Assembly: GCF_014647635.1 (NCBI RefSeq)
Contig: NZ_BMPO01000001.1
Span: 248,001-312,000, forward strand
Direction: 5' to 3'
DNA: 64,000 nt
Origin: Pseudomonas matsuisoli
GTDB lineage: Bacteria > Pseudomonadota > Gammaproteobacteria > Pseudomonadales > Pseudomonadaceae
Within the stretch, counting starts at the first letter, position 1, and every line of letters begins with the position of its first letter. The position numbers were made by a program, and so were the translations under genes. The notes beneath the pieces were generated by a model. The model ran no database searches. It saw only the letters and a list, made by a program, of their open reading frames with translations, and was not told the origin of the DNA. This document shows, one piece after another, positions 1 through 9,970 of the stretch.

Positions 1-1078
1 CTTCGATGCGCGAGTTGGTGCAGGAGCCAATGAAGACCCGGTCCAGCTTGATATCGGTGATTGCCTGATTGGCGTTCAGCCCCATGTACTTGAGTGCACG
101 CTTGATCGAATCACGGCGCGTCGGATCGGACTCCGCCTCCGGATCAGGCACGTTTTGATCGACGGCGAGGACCATCTCTGGCGATGTGCCCCAGCTCACC
201 TGCGGCTTGATGTCCTCTGCACGCATTTCGATCACGGTGTCGAAATGAGCGTCCGTGTCGGAGACCAAGTCTTTCCACTGCGCCACAGCGTTTTCCCAAT
301 CCGCCCCTTTCGGTGAGAAAGGCAGCCCTTCGACATAGGCGATCGTTTTTTCGTCCACCGCAACCATGCCAACACGGGCACCGGCCTCGATGGACATGTT
401 GCAGATGGTCATGCGGCCTTCCATCGACAACTCGCGAATCGCGCTTCCGGCGAATTCGAGCGCATGGCCATTCCCACCGGCGGTTCCGATCTTGCCGATA
501 ACGGCGAGCACGATGTCCTTGGCGGTCACGCCAAACGGGAGCTTGCCCTCTACACGGACCTGCATGTTCTTCATTTTCTTGGCGACCAGGCACTGCGTCG
601 CAAGTACATGCTCGACTTCCGATGTCCCGATCCCATGAGCGAGCGCACCGAACGCACCGTGCGTAGAGGTGTGTGAATCGCCACAAACGACGGTCATACC
701 CGGCAATGTAGCGCCCTGCTCCGGCCCGATGACATGCACGATGCCCTGGCGAACATCGTTCATCTTGAATTGCAGGATGCCGAACTCGTCGCAGTTGTCG
801 TCGAGCGTCTTGACCTGAATACGCGATACTTCGTCCGCGATGGCATCGATGCCGCCCAGGCGTTCGTCGCGCGTAGTCGGGACGTTGTGGTCTGGCGTCG
901 CGATGTTCGCATCGATACGCCAGGGCGTACGCCCGGCGAGCCGCAAGCCTTCGAATGCCTGCGGAGATGTCACTTCGTGGAGAATGTGACGGTCGATATA
1001 GATAAGCGAAGAGCCGTCATCGCGACGTTTCACTTCATGCATGTCCCAGAGCTTGTCGTAAAGCGTCTTGCCAGCCAT
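1..1078 (-). CDS. leuC: 3-isopropylmalate dehydratase large subunit, N-terminal part
   Basis: Isomerises 2-isopropylmalate to 3-isopropylmalate in leucine synthesis, as a cytoplasmic Fe-S heterodimer with LeuD. Translating the minus strand from the ATG at 1078 gives an open frame of 359 codons beginning [16 protein letters not shown] that runs off the left edge. It contains the aconitase-family stretches [12 protein letters not shown] and, near the edge, [11 protein letters not shown], which carries the first Fe-S cluster cysteine. The family is about 470 residues, so roughly the last 110 residues (with the other two cluster cysteines) lie outside the window. It is divergent from the LysR gene at 1244, an arrangement that suggests the regulator acts on it. 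Identification is secure; regulation is inference. Confidence 0.97.
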   Translation of the reverse strand, partial: MAGKTLYDKLWDMHEVKRRDDGSSLIYIDRHILHEVTSPQAFEGLRLAGRTPWRIDANIATPDHNVPTTRDERLGGIDAIADEVSRIQVKTLDDNCDEFGILQFKMNDVRQGIVHVIGPEQGATLPGMTVVCGDSHTSTHGAFGALAHGIGTSEVEHVLATQCLVAKKMKNMQVRVEGKLPFGVTAKDIVLAVIGKIGTAGGNGHALEFAGSAIRELSMEGRMTICNMSIEAGARVGMVAVDEKTIAYVEGLPFSPKGADWENAVAQWKDLVSDTDAHFDTVIEMRAEDIKPQVSWGTSPEMVLAVDQNVPDPEAESDPTRRDSIKRALKYMGLNANQAITDIKLDRVFIGSCTNSRIE

Positions 1079-1204
1079 CGAAACGATCCTCATCAGTGCT
1101 TTCTATGCGCGAGATGACGGCCACATGGGCTGCCCCTGTTGCTTATGTGGGTAATCCTAAAATTTCACTTCGAATAACTCCAATTCATCTTTATTATCCA
1201 GCCA

Positions 1205-1230
1205 ATTCCAATCCGGAATATTTCATTCCG
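1205..1230. promoter_or_regulatory. Phased inverted repeat between leuC and lysR, candidate LysR-type operator
   Basis: The sequence contains ATTCC-N5-GGAAT-N5-ATTCC, so two overlapping perfect inverted repeats share the middle arm, with about 10-bp phasing. The inner part also fits the generic LysR T-N11-A box. It lies 13 bp upstream of the lysR start codon, where autoregulatory sites of this family are common. The rest of the 165-bp intergenic region is AT-rich and shows no leader ORF with a leucine-codon run. Role inferred from position and symmetry only. Confidence 0.4.
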
Positions 1231-1243
1231 CTGCAGGCCCGCC

Positions 1244-2122
1244 ATGGATCTCGCCAACCTCAACGCCTTTATCGCTGTGGCCGAAGCCAGAAGCTTTTCT
1301 GTCGCAGGTGAACGCCTCTTCCTGACGCAGCCCGCGGTGAGCAAGCGAATCGCCGCGTTGGAACAACAGCTTGATACGCGCCTGTTCGACCGAATCGGTC
1401 GCGACGTAAGCCTCACGGAAGCAGGGCTAGCCTTGTTGCCGCGTGCCTACCGAATTCGCCATGAACTCGACGATACGCGTCGAGCGCTCACCAACCTGAG
1501 CGGCCAGACCAGTGGTCGCTTGAGCCTCGCGACCAGCCACCATATCGGGCTGCATAGACTGCCGCCGTTGCTGCGCGCCTTCACCCAGCAATTCCCTCAG
1601 GTGGCACTGGATATCCAATTCATGGATTCGGAAGTCGCGTACGACGAGGTGTTGCACGGACGTGTGGAGTTGGCCGTCATTACGTTGGCACCACAAACGC
1701 ACCTCCCCATCGCCGCCACGCAGATATGGGACGACCCATTGGATTTCGTGGTGGCGCCCGAGCATCCGCTGGCGAAGCTAAGGGAAGTGAGCCTCAAGGA
1801 CATCAGCAATCACCCCGCGGTTTTCCCGGGGGAAAACACGTTTACGCATCACATCGCGCGAAGACTCTTTGCTGCCGAAGGCCTGACACCGAATGTGGCG
1901 ATGAGCACCAACTACCTGGAAACGATCAAGATGATGGTATCGATTGGACTCGCCTGGAGTGTGCTACCACGCACTATGCTGGACGAACAGGTGGTCGGGC
2001 TTCAACTGGAAAACATCCGCATCGATCGGCAGCTCGGCTACATCGTGCATACCGAACGCACCCTGTCCAACGCGGCGAAGGCGTTCATGGCGCTGCTAGA
2101 GCGCGAGCCGGGCGCAGGCTGA
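1244..2122 (+). CDS. LysR-family transcriptional regulator, divergent from leuC
   Basis: A 292-residue LysR-type regulator. Residues 1-60 form the winged helix-turn-helix (DLANLNAFIAVAEARSFS ... LTQPAVSKRIAALEQQL), followed by the linker helix and a periplasmic-binding-protein-like effector domain from about residue 90. The ATG at 1244 gives the canonical N-terminus, although the upstream Shine-Dalgarno is weak. It is transcribed away from leuC and is followed by a strong terminator. In Pseudomonas a LysR gene beside leuC is a conserved arrangement, which makes control of leuC or the leu genes the best guess; the effector is unknown. Confidence 0.9.
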   Translation: MDLANLNAFIAVAEARSFSVAGERLFLTQPAVSKRIAALEQQLDTRLFDRIGRDVSLTEAGLALLPRAYRIRHELDDTRRALTNLSGQTSGRLSLATSHHIGLHRLPPLLRAFTQQFPQVALDIQFMDSEVAYDEVLHGRVELAVITLAPQTHLPIAATQIWDDPLDFVVAPEHPLAKLREVSLKDISNHPAVFPGENTFTHHIARRLFAAEGLTPNVAMSTNYLETIKMMVSIGLAWSVLPRTMLDEQVVGLQLENIRIDRQLGYIVHTERTLSNAAKAFMALLEREPGAG

Positions 2123-2133
2123 GGCAGAAACGA

Positions 2134-2163
2134 CGAAGCCCGCTGTTCAGCGGGCTTCGTTTG
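2134..2163. terminator. Intrinsic terminator, probably bidirectional
   Basis: A perfect 11-bp stem (CGAAGCCCGCT / AGCGGGCTTCG) with a GTTC loop starts 11 bp after the lysR stop and is followed by TTT on + and by a short T-rich stretch on -. It sits between two convergent genes, so it can end lysR from the left and the small heat-shock gene from the right. Confidence 0.85.
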
Positions 2164-2198
2164 ATGGACACGGCCTTGGAGACCGCAAGATCACTCGA

Positions 2199-2648
2199 TC
2201 AACTTTCGAGCGCAGGGCGCTGCTGCGTACCGATTGGAATGCGCTTCGCCTTCGCTTCTTCAGGCACCACACGCACCAGCTCGATGTTCAGCAGGCCGTG
2301 CTTAAGCTCCGCGCCACGCACCTCAATATGGTCCGCCAAGCGGAACGACAGTTTGAACGCACGCTGGGCGATGCCTTGGTGCAAATACGACACGCTCTCT
2401 TCGCCTCGCTCGCGCTTGCCGCCGTTGACGGTCAGCACACCTCGTTCGACCTGTAGCTCAAGGTCATCCTCTTGAAAGCCGGCCGCTGCGACCACAATGC
2501 GGTATTGGTCATCGCCGTGCTTTTCCACGTTGTAGGGAGGGTAAGAGCTGCCGTTCTCGTTGCGCAAGGCAGACTCGAACAGATCGTTGAAACGGTCAAA
2601 GCCCACGGACTGGCGGAACAGAGGGGCAAGGGACAATACGTTGCTCAT
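2199..2648 (-). CDS. ibpA: Small heat-shock protein (Hsp20/IbpA family)
   Basis: ATP-independent holdase that binds unfolding proteins and passes them to DnaK/ClpB. The 149-residue product has an N-terminal arm (MSNVLSLAPLFRQSVGFDRF) and an alpha-crystallin domain at about residues 35-130 (PPYNVEKHGDDQYRIVVAAA, and GVLTVNGGKRE). It ends with a short tail containing the KRIPI (I-x-I) motif used for oligomer assembly. The start at 2648 is preferred over an in-frame start 66 bp upstream because AGGAG lies directly before it and the upstream segment reads as untranslated leader. A sigma-32-like promoter and a ROSE thermometer precede it, so expression is expected on heat shock. Confidence 0.95.
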   Translation of the reverse strand: MSNVLSLAPLFRQSVGFDRFNDLFESALRNENGSSYPPYNVEKHGDDQYRIVVAAAGFQEDDLELQVERGVLTVNGGKRERGEESVSYLHQGIAQRAFKLSFRLADHIEVRGAELKHGLLNIELVRVVPEEAKAKRIPIGTQQRPALES

Positions 2649-2654
2649 GAATTT

Positions 2655-2706
2655 CTCCTGATAGATCAGCAAGTTTTCAAACGGGGGACCCGACTTCGGC
2701 ATCCCC
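2655..2706 (-). promoter_or_regulatory. ROSE-type RNA thermometer in the ibpA leader
   Basis: In the transcript the leader contains CUUGCUGAU, a 2-nt turn, and AUCAGGAG (2655-2673), so the Shine-Dalgarno AGGAG is paired with the motif UUGCU. This is the hallmark of ROSE elements: U-Y-G-C-U opposite AGGA with one unpaired or syn G. A second hairpin just 5' of it pairs GGGGA with UCCCC (2683-2706). ROSE elements are established regulators of small heat-shock genes and melt near heat-shock temperature to free the ribosome site. The match in motif, position and gene type is strong; thermal behaviour is inferred. Confidence 0.85.
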
Positions 2707-2716
2707 ACGTTCACCT

Positions 2717-2743
2717 AGATAGGTACGAGCAAATCGTTTTCAA
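2717..2743 (-). promoter_or_regulatory. Sigma-32 (RpoH)-like promoter of ibpA
   Basis: Reading the minus strand, GTTGAAA is followed by 14 bp and CCTATCT, close to the heat-shock consensus CTTGAAA-N11-16-CCCATNT. It lies about 70-95 bp upstream of the ibpA start, which leaves room for the ROSE leader. One base differs in each element. Confidence 0.6.
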
Positions 2744-2880
2744 CATCCAAGCGAAATTTTTTTTAGGCGAATGTCGCTCTTCGTAACCAGGTGCAATCCG
2801 GCCAGAGGAAGGCCCGATGGCACCGAGGATTCAAGCAGCTGGCCTTACTGGCGCAATGCTGCGGCAGCAACAAAAGCTTC

Positions 2881-2900
2881 GCGGCCAAGGCCGCCCCTAC
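2881..2900. repeat. Single REP-like repeat (GCGGCCAAGGCCGCCCCTAC type)
   Basis: A short palindrome GCGGCC-AA-GGCCGC followed by CCCTAC, in the gap between ibpA and dusC. The same core (…GCCGCCCCTAC / GTAGGGGCGGC…) recurs at 40845-40888 and 49182-49204, so it is a dispersed repeat family in this genome rather than a local terminator. Confidence 0.6.
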
Positions 2901-2929
2901 AAAGGGGGCGTTGTACGCGTTCGCGAGAA

Positions 2930-3925
2930 TCATGCGTCGATCGCAGTGGCCATCTGGGATGTTTCAGAAGCACGCGTGCAGGCGGGTACACCGAGCAAGG
3001 CATCGATACGTTCGCAGTCTGTTTCGCGTCGAATTTGCGCGAAGAGCGTAACGGCCTCCGGGTACGTTCTCGTCAACATGGCCAGCCATTGTTTAAGACG
3101 GCCCGGTGCATAACGGGGCGCGAGCTTTCGTCGTGCCTGCAACCAAAAATCCTGGAGGAGCGGAAGAAAAGCCGACCAACTCATCGGTGCCAATTCACAC
3201 CCCTGCTTTTCCGCCGCGATTTGAAGCGCAAGGTCCGGACGCGATACCAAGCCGCGCCCTAGCATGACGTCGGTAGCGCCGCTGATCTCACGGCAACGCT
3301 GCCAATCCGCGAGTGTCCAGATCTCGCCGTTGGCGAAGACCGGAACGGACACCACGTCCTGCACGCGTGCGATCCATTCCCAATGGGCAGGCGGCTTATA
3401 GCCGTCCAACTTTGTACGCGCATGCACCACGATCTGCTCTGCCCCACCCTCCGCCAACGCGCGCGCGCAATCCAGCGCACCATCCGTGCTGGCGTAACCC
3501 AGCCGCATCTTGCCGGTAACCGGAATATGTCCGGGCACCGCCTTGCGCACGGCGGCCACGATATCGTGCATGAGGTCCGGCTCCCTCAATAGCACGGCAC
3601 CACCGCGAGATTTATTCACGGTCTTCGCGGGGCAGCCAAAATTCAGATCGATGACGGGCGCACCCAATGTACAAGCCAGCGCCGCGTTGTCGGCCAAACA
3701 CGAGGGGTCCGAACCGAGCAACTGCACACGCATGGGCGTGCCGGTCTGAGTCTGGGCGCCGTCATTCAGCTCGGGCGCCAGCTTGAGGAAATGCGCTTCC
3801 GAGAGCAGTCGGTCGCTGACTCGAATGAACTCCGTCACACACCAGTCGACCCCGCCGACACGCGTCAGAACGTCGCGAAGGATCTCATCGACCAACCCCT
3901 CCATGGGGGCGAGCGCTATCTGCAC
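2930..3925 (-). CDS. dusC: tRNA-dihydrouridine(16) synthase
   Basis: FMN- and NADPH-dependent reductase that converts uridine to dihydrouridine in the tRNA D-loop. The 331-residue protein opens with the Dus barrel motif LAPMEG and has [21 protein letters not shown] (with the catalytic Cys), GKMRLGY, VHARTK and FANGEIW. The DusC subgroup is supported by overall length and the [12 protein letters not shown]-like tail. The start is GTG at 3925; the ATG 20 bp upstream is out of frame and stops after nine codons. It follows the thioesterase gene by 22 bp on the same strand, so the two are probably co-transcribed. Confidence 0.92.
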   Translation of the reverse strand: MQIALAPMEGLVDEILRDVLTRVGGVDWCVTEFIRVSDRLLSEAHFLKLAPELNDGAQTQTGTPMRVQLLGSDPSCLADNAALACTLGAPVIDLNFGCPAKTVNKSRGGAVLLREPDLMHDIVAAVRKAVPGHIPVTGKMRLGYASTDGALDCARALAEGGAEQIVVHARTKLDGYKPPAHWEWIARVQDVVSVPVFANGEIWTLADWQRCREISGATDVMLGRGLVSRPDLALQIAAEKQGCELAPMSWSAFLPLLQDFWLQARRKLAPRYAPGRLKQWLAMLTRTYPEAVTLFAQIRRETDCERIDALLGVPACTRASETSQMATAIDA

Positions 3926-3947
3926 TGGAAACCGCCGACATTCATGC

Positions 3948-4385
3948 TCAGCTCTCGATCAACGCCTGGCCATAACTTGAAAGAAACGCCTCAGGCATGC
4001 GCCGGGGGCGGCCACTGGACAGCTCGATACAAACGAACGTCGTTCGCGCGCGCAGCAACGTCAGCCCGTCGCTCGGACGAACGAGCTGAAAGTGGCGGTT
4101 CATCTGCAGCTTTCCATCGGAATCGATGATCCAGGTGGCCAAGCGCAACCGCTCGCCATCGCGCGCAGGAGCCAGGTAGTCGATCTCGTGGCGCCGGATC
4201 GCCATCGCACGATCGAGCGCTCGGTACACGTCCAGATCCAGCCCAAGGTGCTGAGAGTGCGCCCAGGCACAGCGCTCCATCCATTCGACATAGACCGCAT
4301 TGTTCACATGCCCCAAACCGTCGACATCCGACGTACTGACCGAGATGTCGATCACATAAGGCGCGGCGGAGTAGTCCAAACTCAT
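3948..4385 (-). CDS. Acyl-CoA thioesterase, 4HBT/YbgC-like
   Basis: A 145-residue single-domain hotdog-fold protein. The N-terminus carries the YbgC/4HBT signature: [25 protein letters not shown], with the catalytic Asp in [10 protein letters not shown]. The start at 4385 ([11 protein letters not shown]) is preferred over a longer frame because AGGA lies 6-7 bp upstream and the family N-terminus aligns there. Family members hydrolyse acyl- or 4-hydroxybenzoyl-CoA thioesters; the substrate here is not evident. It lies just upstream of dusC and just downstream of the terminator that ends the tRNA operon. Confidence 0.88.
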   Translation of the reverse strand: MSLDYSAAPYVIDISVSTSDVDGLGHVNNAVYVEWMERCAWAHSQHLGLDLDVYRALDRAMAIRRHEIDYLAPARDGERLRLATWIIDSDGKLQMNRHFQLVRPSDGLTLLRARTTFVCIELSSGRPRRMPEAFLSSYGQALIES

Positions 4386-4469
4386 GGAAAATCCTGTCTG
4401 TTGACAGCGGGACCGATGCGTTTTGAAGGGCCGGAGATGGCACTGTGAGGATTTCGACCCCAAAACAAA

Positions 4470-4496
4470 AAGGGCCATCAAAAAGTGATGGCCCTT
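4470..4496 (-). terminator. Intrinsic terminator of the tRNA-Glu/Ala operon
   Basis: An 11-bp perfect stem (AAGGGCCATCA / TGATGGCCCTT) with a 5-nt loop, followed on the minus strand by TTTGTTTT. It begins 28 bp after the CCA end of the last tRNA and ends transcription before the thioesterase gene. Confidence 0.88.
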
Positions 4497-4523
4497 CAAT
4501 CCCAACAAGGCGGATTACAAAAT

Positions 4524-4599
4524 TGGCGTCCCCTAGGGGACTCGAACCCCTGTTACCGCCGTGAAAGGGCGGTGTCCTAGGCCACTAGACGAAGGGGAC
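4524..4599 (-). tRNA. tRNA-Glu (anticodon TTC)
   Basis: A 76-nt cloverleaf on the minus strand. The acceptor stem GTCCCCT/AGGGGAC is intact, the anticodon arm is CCGCC-CTTTCAC-GGCGG with TTC at positions 34-36, the T-arm contains GGTTCGAGTCC, and CCA is encoded. It is the last gene of a Glu-Ala-Glu-Ala array and is identical to the copy at 4759-4834. Confidence 0.97.
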
Positions 4600-4641
4600 T
4601 AAACCTTCTGCAACCTCCAAAAACGGAAGTTGCCGTGGACT

Positions 4642-4717
<76 letters not shown>

Positions 4718-4758
4718 GAATTTAACGTCTCGCGACGGCATCGATTACGATGCATATT

Positions 4759-4834
4759 TGGCGTCCCCTAGGGGACTCGAACCCCTGTTACCGCCGTGAA
4801 AGGGCGGTGTCCTAGGCCACTAGACGAAGGGGAC
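4759..4834 (-). tRNA. tRNA-Glu (anticodon TTC), second copy
   Basis: Identical over all 76 nt to the tRNA-Glu at 4524-4599, with encoded CCA. The spacers between genes differ between the two Glu-Ala units, so only the mature tRNA sequences are conserved. Confidence 0.97.
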
Positions 4835-4880
4835 AAAACCTTCGGCGACACTGCCATCACACAGCAACATCGCGGCAATT

Positions 4881-4956
<76 letters not shown>

Positions 4957-4974
4957 GTCTCAAGGACGGGGCGC

Positions 4975-5003
4975 ATATTAGGCAGGCACCTTGCCTATGT
5001 CAA
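4975..5003 (-). promoter_or_regulatory. Sigma-70 promoter of the tRNA operon with GC-rich discriminator
   Basis: On the minus strand TTGACA is separated by exactly 17 bp from TAATAT, followed by the GC-rich GCGCCCC. Only one base of the twelve differs from consensus. GC-rich discriminators are typical of stable-RNA promoters under stringent control, so growth-rate control is inferred. The promoter lies in the 124-bp gap after gltX. Confidence 0.88.
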
Positions 5004-5080
5004 CAGTAATTTATTGGAGCGCCGATTATTTTTTCACCGCAGAACAAATACTTAACGTGGGCCCAGGCAGCATTAACCAT

Positions 5081-6565
<1,485 letters not shown>

Positions 6566-6694
6566 GGAAATCTCGGGATCGACGGATCGGGAAAAGCGAA
6601 GATTTTAGCAGTGCCATAAGGCTGGCTGCCATTTTGGCTGCGATAGGCTCGCAGGCGGTTCATCCAACGCCCACGCCGCAGGAAAATTTAGCCC

Positions 6695-7591
6695 TTAACG
6701 GCCAGGCTCCAATGAGGCTGTTTTCATTGCTTCGAGGCTGCTCATCAAGAAATCGAGGAACGTCTTTACCTTCATTGCCTGGAAACGACGCGAAGGATAG
6801 ACCGCATAGATCTCCCCCACCGGCAAACGCGCATCCGGTAGCACATTGACCAGCGATCCATCCTTGACCGCGGCAGCACTGATCATGCGCGGCAGTCCGG
6901 CTATTCCGGCGCCTGCCAAAGTCGCCTCACGCGCGAACGTGATGTTGCTGCAGGACAAAACCCGTTGGCAGGGAACGTTTTCGTCCAATATCGGCCAGAA
7001 ACGGGGCGAATCCTGGGCCAGCAAGATTGCCCGGTGATTGGCCAACTCGGCGAAGGTTTCAGGTGTCCCGTGCTCCTCCAGGTAGGCTGGACTTGCACAC
7101 AGCATGCGACCGTTCTCGAACAGCTTACGCGCAATGAGCGTAGAGTCCTGCGGCTGCCCCAGCATGATTGTGATGTCCACGCCCTCTTCGACCGGGTCCA
7201 CCTGACGAGAAGTGAGCTCCACTTCCGCGGTAATGAGGGGGTACTGGCGCATGAACTCACCCAGTACGCGCCCCAGATACAGCTGCCCGAACTCAATTGG
7301 GGTTGTGATCTTCAACAGGCCCGCTGGCGCCTGCTGAAGCTGCATGACGGCCTGCTCCGCTTCAGCGAAATCCAGCATGATCTGGCGGCAGCGCTCGTAG
7401 TAGGCCTGCCCGACCTCGGTGAGGCGCAGCTTGCGGGTCGTGCGGTTCAGCAGCCGAACCCCGAGTCGCTCTTCCAACAGCGCTATACGTCGACTGACGG
7501 TCGATTTCTGCATGCCCAGGTTTTGCGCCGCCTGTGTAAAACCGTGGCACTCGACCACACGAGTGAAGATCAGTGCGTCATCCAGGCCCAT
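6695..7591 (-). CDS. LysR-family transcriptional regulator (CrgA/AaeR-like)
   Basis: A 298-residue LysR regulator with the helix-turn-helix at residues 1-60 (LDDALIFTRVVECHGFTQAA, then KSTVSRRIALLEERLGVRLL). The effector domain from about residue 90 carries the pattern of the large group that includes CrgA and AaeR (ITTPIEFGQLYLGRVLGEF). The ATG at 7591 lies 7 bp after GAGGAG; an in-frame TTG directly upstream is less likely. The neighbours (gltX, uvrB) give no clue to the target, and no divergent efflux or metabolic gene is present to suggest one. Confidence 0.88.
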   Translation of the reverse strand: MGLDDALIFTRVVECHGFTQAAQNLGMQKSTVSRRIALLEERLGVRLLNRTTRKLRLTEVGQAYYERCRQIMLDFAEAEQAVMQLQQAPAGLLKITTPIEFGQLYLGRVLGEFMRQYPLITAEVELTSRQVDPVEEGVDITIMLGQPQDSTLIARKLFENGRMLCASPAYLEEHGTPETFAELANHRAILLAQDSPRFWPILDENVPCQRVLSCSNITFAREATLAGAGIAGLPRMISAAAVKDGSLVNVLPDARLPVGEIYAVYPSRRFQAMKVKTFLDFLMSSLEAMKTASLEPGR

Positions 7592-7698
7592 CAAACTGCT
7601 CCTCGCGGCGGCAAAGCAGCAAGCTTAATGGGTGTTGCATTGAAGCAACACAGAAAATCATCAACGGACTTATTTGGTTTGAGTACTGACCGGCGATT

Positions 7699-7726
7699 GC
7701 GATCGCCCATAAATGGGCTCCTACAG
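7699..7726. repeat. Single REP repeat, GATCGCCCATAAATGGGCTCCTAC type
   Basis: A short imperfect palindrome (GCCCAT-AA-ATGGGC) followed by TCCTACAG, in the gap between lysR and uvrB. The same unit forms inverted pairs at 35093-35178 and related pairs at 34816-35047, which shows it belongs to a dispersed family. Confidence 0.75.
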
Positions 7727-7772
7727 AAAGGCGCCTCGAATGAAGCGCGACCCACGAGCAACCGTTTCAGCA

Positions 7773-9785
7773 TCAAACCTGCAATAGCCGCTGCCTCAAT
7801 CCCTGAATCTCATCCCGCAACTGCGCGGCCGCTTCGAACTCGAGATCGCGCGCGAACTGCATCATTTTTTCTTCCAACTGCCGGATTCGTTTGTTGATCT
7901 CGCTCGGTGAGCGCAGCTCCTGCTCATACTTGCCGCTGTCCTCGGCGACCTTGGCCAAACCACGACGCTTGCCCCGGCCACCAGGCACGCTGGCACCCTC
8001 GAGGATGTCGTTGATATCCCGCTTCACGCCTCGAGGGACGATACCGTGTGCCTCATTGAAAGCGATCTGTTTCGCGCGGCGGCGGTCGGTTTCATCGATC
8101 GCGCGCTGCATCGAGCCCGTGATCGCATCGGCATAGAGAATGGCCCGCCCATTCAGGTTTCGGGCTGCCCGGCCAATGGTCTGGATCAATGAGCGCTCGG
8201 AACGCAAAAAGCCTTCCTTATCGGCATCGAGAATGGCCACGAGCGATACCTCGGGCATGTCCAGTCCTTCGCGAAGCAAGTTGATGCCGACCAGCACATC
8301 GAAGGTACCCAGACGCAGATCACGAATGATCTCGACGCGTTCGACCGTGTCGATGTCCGAGTGCAGGTAGCGCACGCGCACTTCGTGATCAGCCAGGTAG
8401 TCGGTCAGATCTTCGGACATGCGCTTGGTGAGCGTTGTCACCAACACTCGCTCTTCGGCCGCCACTCGTTTTCTAATTTCGGAAAGCAGATCATCGACCT
8501 GCGTCGTCGCGGGCCGGATCTCGATTTGCGGATCCACAAGCCCGGTCGGACGCACAACCTGCTCGATCACGCGCCCCGAATGCTCTTCTTCATACGGCCC
8601 CGGGGTCGCGGAAACAAAGATCGTCTGCGGGCTGATGGACTCCCACTCCTCGAAACGCAGCGGGCGGTTGTCGAGGGCTGAGGGCAGTCGGAAGCCATAT
8701 TCAACCAATGTCTCCTTTCGCGAGCGATCGCCCTTGAACATGGCGCCAACCTGCGGAACGGATACGTGGGACTCATCGATGACCAGCAGCGCGTTAGCCG
8801 GCAAGTAGTCGTATAAAGTCGGCGGCGGCTCACCTGGCCCGCGTCCGGAAAGGTACCGAGAGTAGTTTTCGATACCGTTGCAATAACCCAACTCGATCAT
8901 CATCTCCAGATCGAAACGGGTACGTTGTTCAAGACGCTGCGCCTCGACGAGCTTATGGTTTTCCCGCAAGTAGTCGAGGCGGTCTTTGAGTTCCACTTTG
9001 ACTCGGTCGATGGCCTCCAGCAGGGTTTCCCGGGGCGTCGCATAGTGCGTCTTCGGGAAGAACGTGAAGCGCGGCAGTTTGCGGATCACCTCACCGGTAA
9101 GCGGATCGAACGCTGCAATATTCTCGACTTCATCGTCGAAGAGCTCGATACGCACCGCCTCCATTTCGGACTCCGCCGGGAAGATGTCGATGACATCACC
9201 ACGTACTCGGAAGGTCGCGCGGGCGAAGTCCATCTCGTTACGGGTGTACTGCAGCTGGGTCAAACGCCGAAGCAGCTCGCGCTGATCCATGCGATCGCCG
9301 CGGTCCACGTGCAGCACCATCTTTAGATACGTCTCAGGACTACCCAAGCCGTAGATGCAGGACACGGTGGTGACGATGATCGCGTCTTCGCGTTCCAGCA
9401 GCGCTTTGGTCGCCGAAAGCCGCATCTGCTCAATATGATCGTTGATCGAGGAATCTTTCTCGATGAAGGTATCCGACGACGGTACATAAGCCTCAGGCTG
9501 GTAGTAGTCGTAATAGGAGACGAAATATTCCACGGCATTGTTCGGGAAAAACGTCTTGAATTCGCCATACAACTGCGCTGCCAAGGTCTTGTTCGGCGCC
9601 AGAATCATCGTCGGTCGCTTCACCTGGGAGATCACATTGGCGATGCTGAACGTCTTCCCCGAACCGGTTACGCCGAGCAACGTTTGGTGAGACAGCCCCG
9701 CCTCCAATCCTTCGACCATCTGCCGTATGGCTTCGGGCTGATCGCCAGCGGGCTGGAAACGTGTGGAGAGTTGGAACTCAGCCAT
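7773..9785 (-). CDS. uvrB: Excinuclease ABC subunit B
   Basis: Damage-verifying helicase-like subunit of UvrABC nucleotide excision repair. The 670-residue product has the Walker A motif GVTGSGKTF near residue 40, the beta-hairpin Tyr-rich segment [14 protein letters not shown], and helicase motifs such as [15 protein letters not shown] and [10 protein letters not shown]. The C-terminal UVR domain ([19 protein letters not shown]) binds UvrC/UvrA. The start at 9785 ([20 protein letters not shown]) has GAGGTG 6 bp upstream and matches the family; the longer reading frame to 9872 is not used. No LexA box is visible upstream. Confidence 0.98.
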   Translation of the reverse strand: MAEFQLSTRFQPAGDQPEAIRQMVEGLEAGLSHQTLLGVTGSGKTFSIANVISQVKRPTMILAPNKTLAAQLYGEFKTFFPNNAVEYFVSYYDYYQPEAYVPSSDTFIEKDSSINDHIEQMRLSATKALLEREDAIIVTTVSCIYGLGSPETYLKMVLHVDRGDRMDQRELLRRLTQLQYTRNEMDFARATFRVRGDVIDIFPAESEMEAVRIELFDDEVENIAAFDPLTGEVIRKLPRFTFFPKTHYATPRETLLEAIDRVKVELKDRLDYLRENHKLVEAQRLEQRTRFDLEMMIELGYCNGIENYSRYLSGRGPGEPPPTLYDYLPANALLVIDESHVSVPQVGAMFKGDRSRKETLVEYGFRLPSALDNRPLRFEEWESISPQTIFVSATPGPYEEEHSGRVIEQVVRPTGLVDPQIEIRPATTQVDDLLSEIRKRVAAEERVLVTTLTKRMSEDLTDYLADHEVRVRYLHSDIDTVERVEIIRDLRLGTFDVLVGINLLREGLDMPEVSLVAILDADKEGFLRSERSLIQTIGRAARNLNGRAILYADAITGSMQRAIDETDRRRAKQIAFNEAHGIVPRGVKRDINDILEGASVPGGRGKRRGLAKVAEDSGKYEQELRSPSEINKRIRQLEEKMMQFARDLEFEAAAQLRDEIQGLRQRLLQV

Positions 9786-9970
9786 GAACGGCACCTCGAA
9801 AAAAACAAAACCGATGACATGTGCCCGTGAAGGCATCAGCGGTGAAAATTCCAGAAACAGAGCGGTAAGCATATCGCAGGTGTCAAGAGCCCCAGCTATA
9901 CTTCAGCCCCGCCTCCATAGCCCTGGCAGCGCCACGGCTTTACACCTCTCAAACTTCGAGCCCCGCCACT

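Noticed and set aside
1079-1243. Leucine attenuator leader peptide before leuC
   Set aside because: No short frame with a run of Leu codons followed by a terminator hairpin could be seen.
9786-9970. LexA/SOS box in the uvrB upstream region
   Set aside because: No CTGT-N8-ACAG palindrome is present; only a loose CTATACTTCAG stretch, which is not symmetrical.
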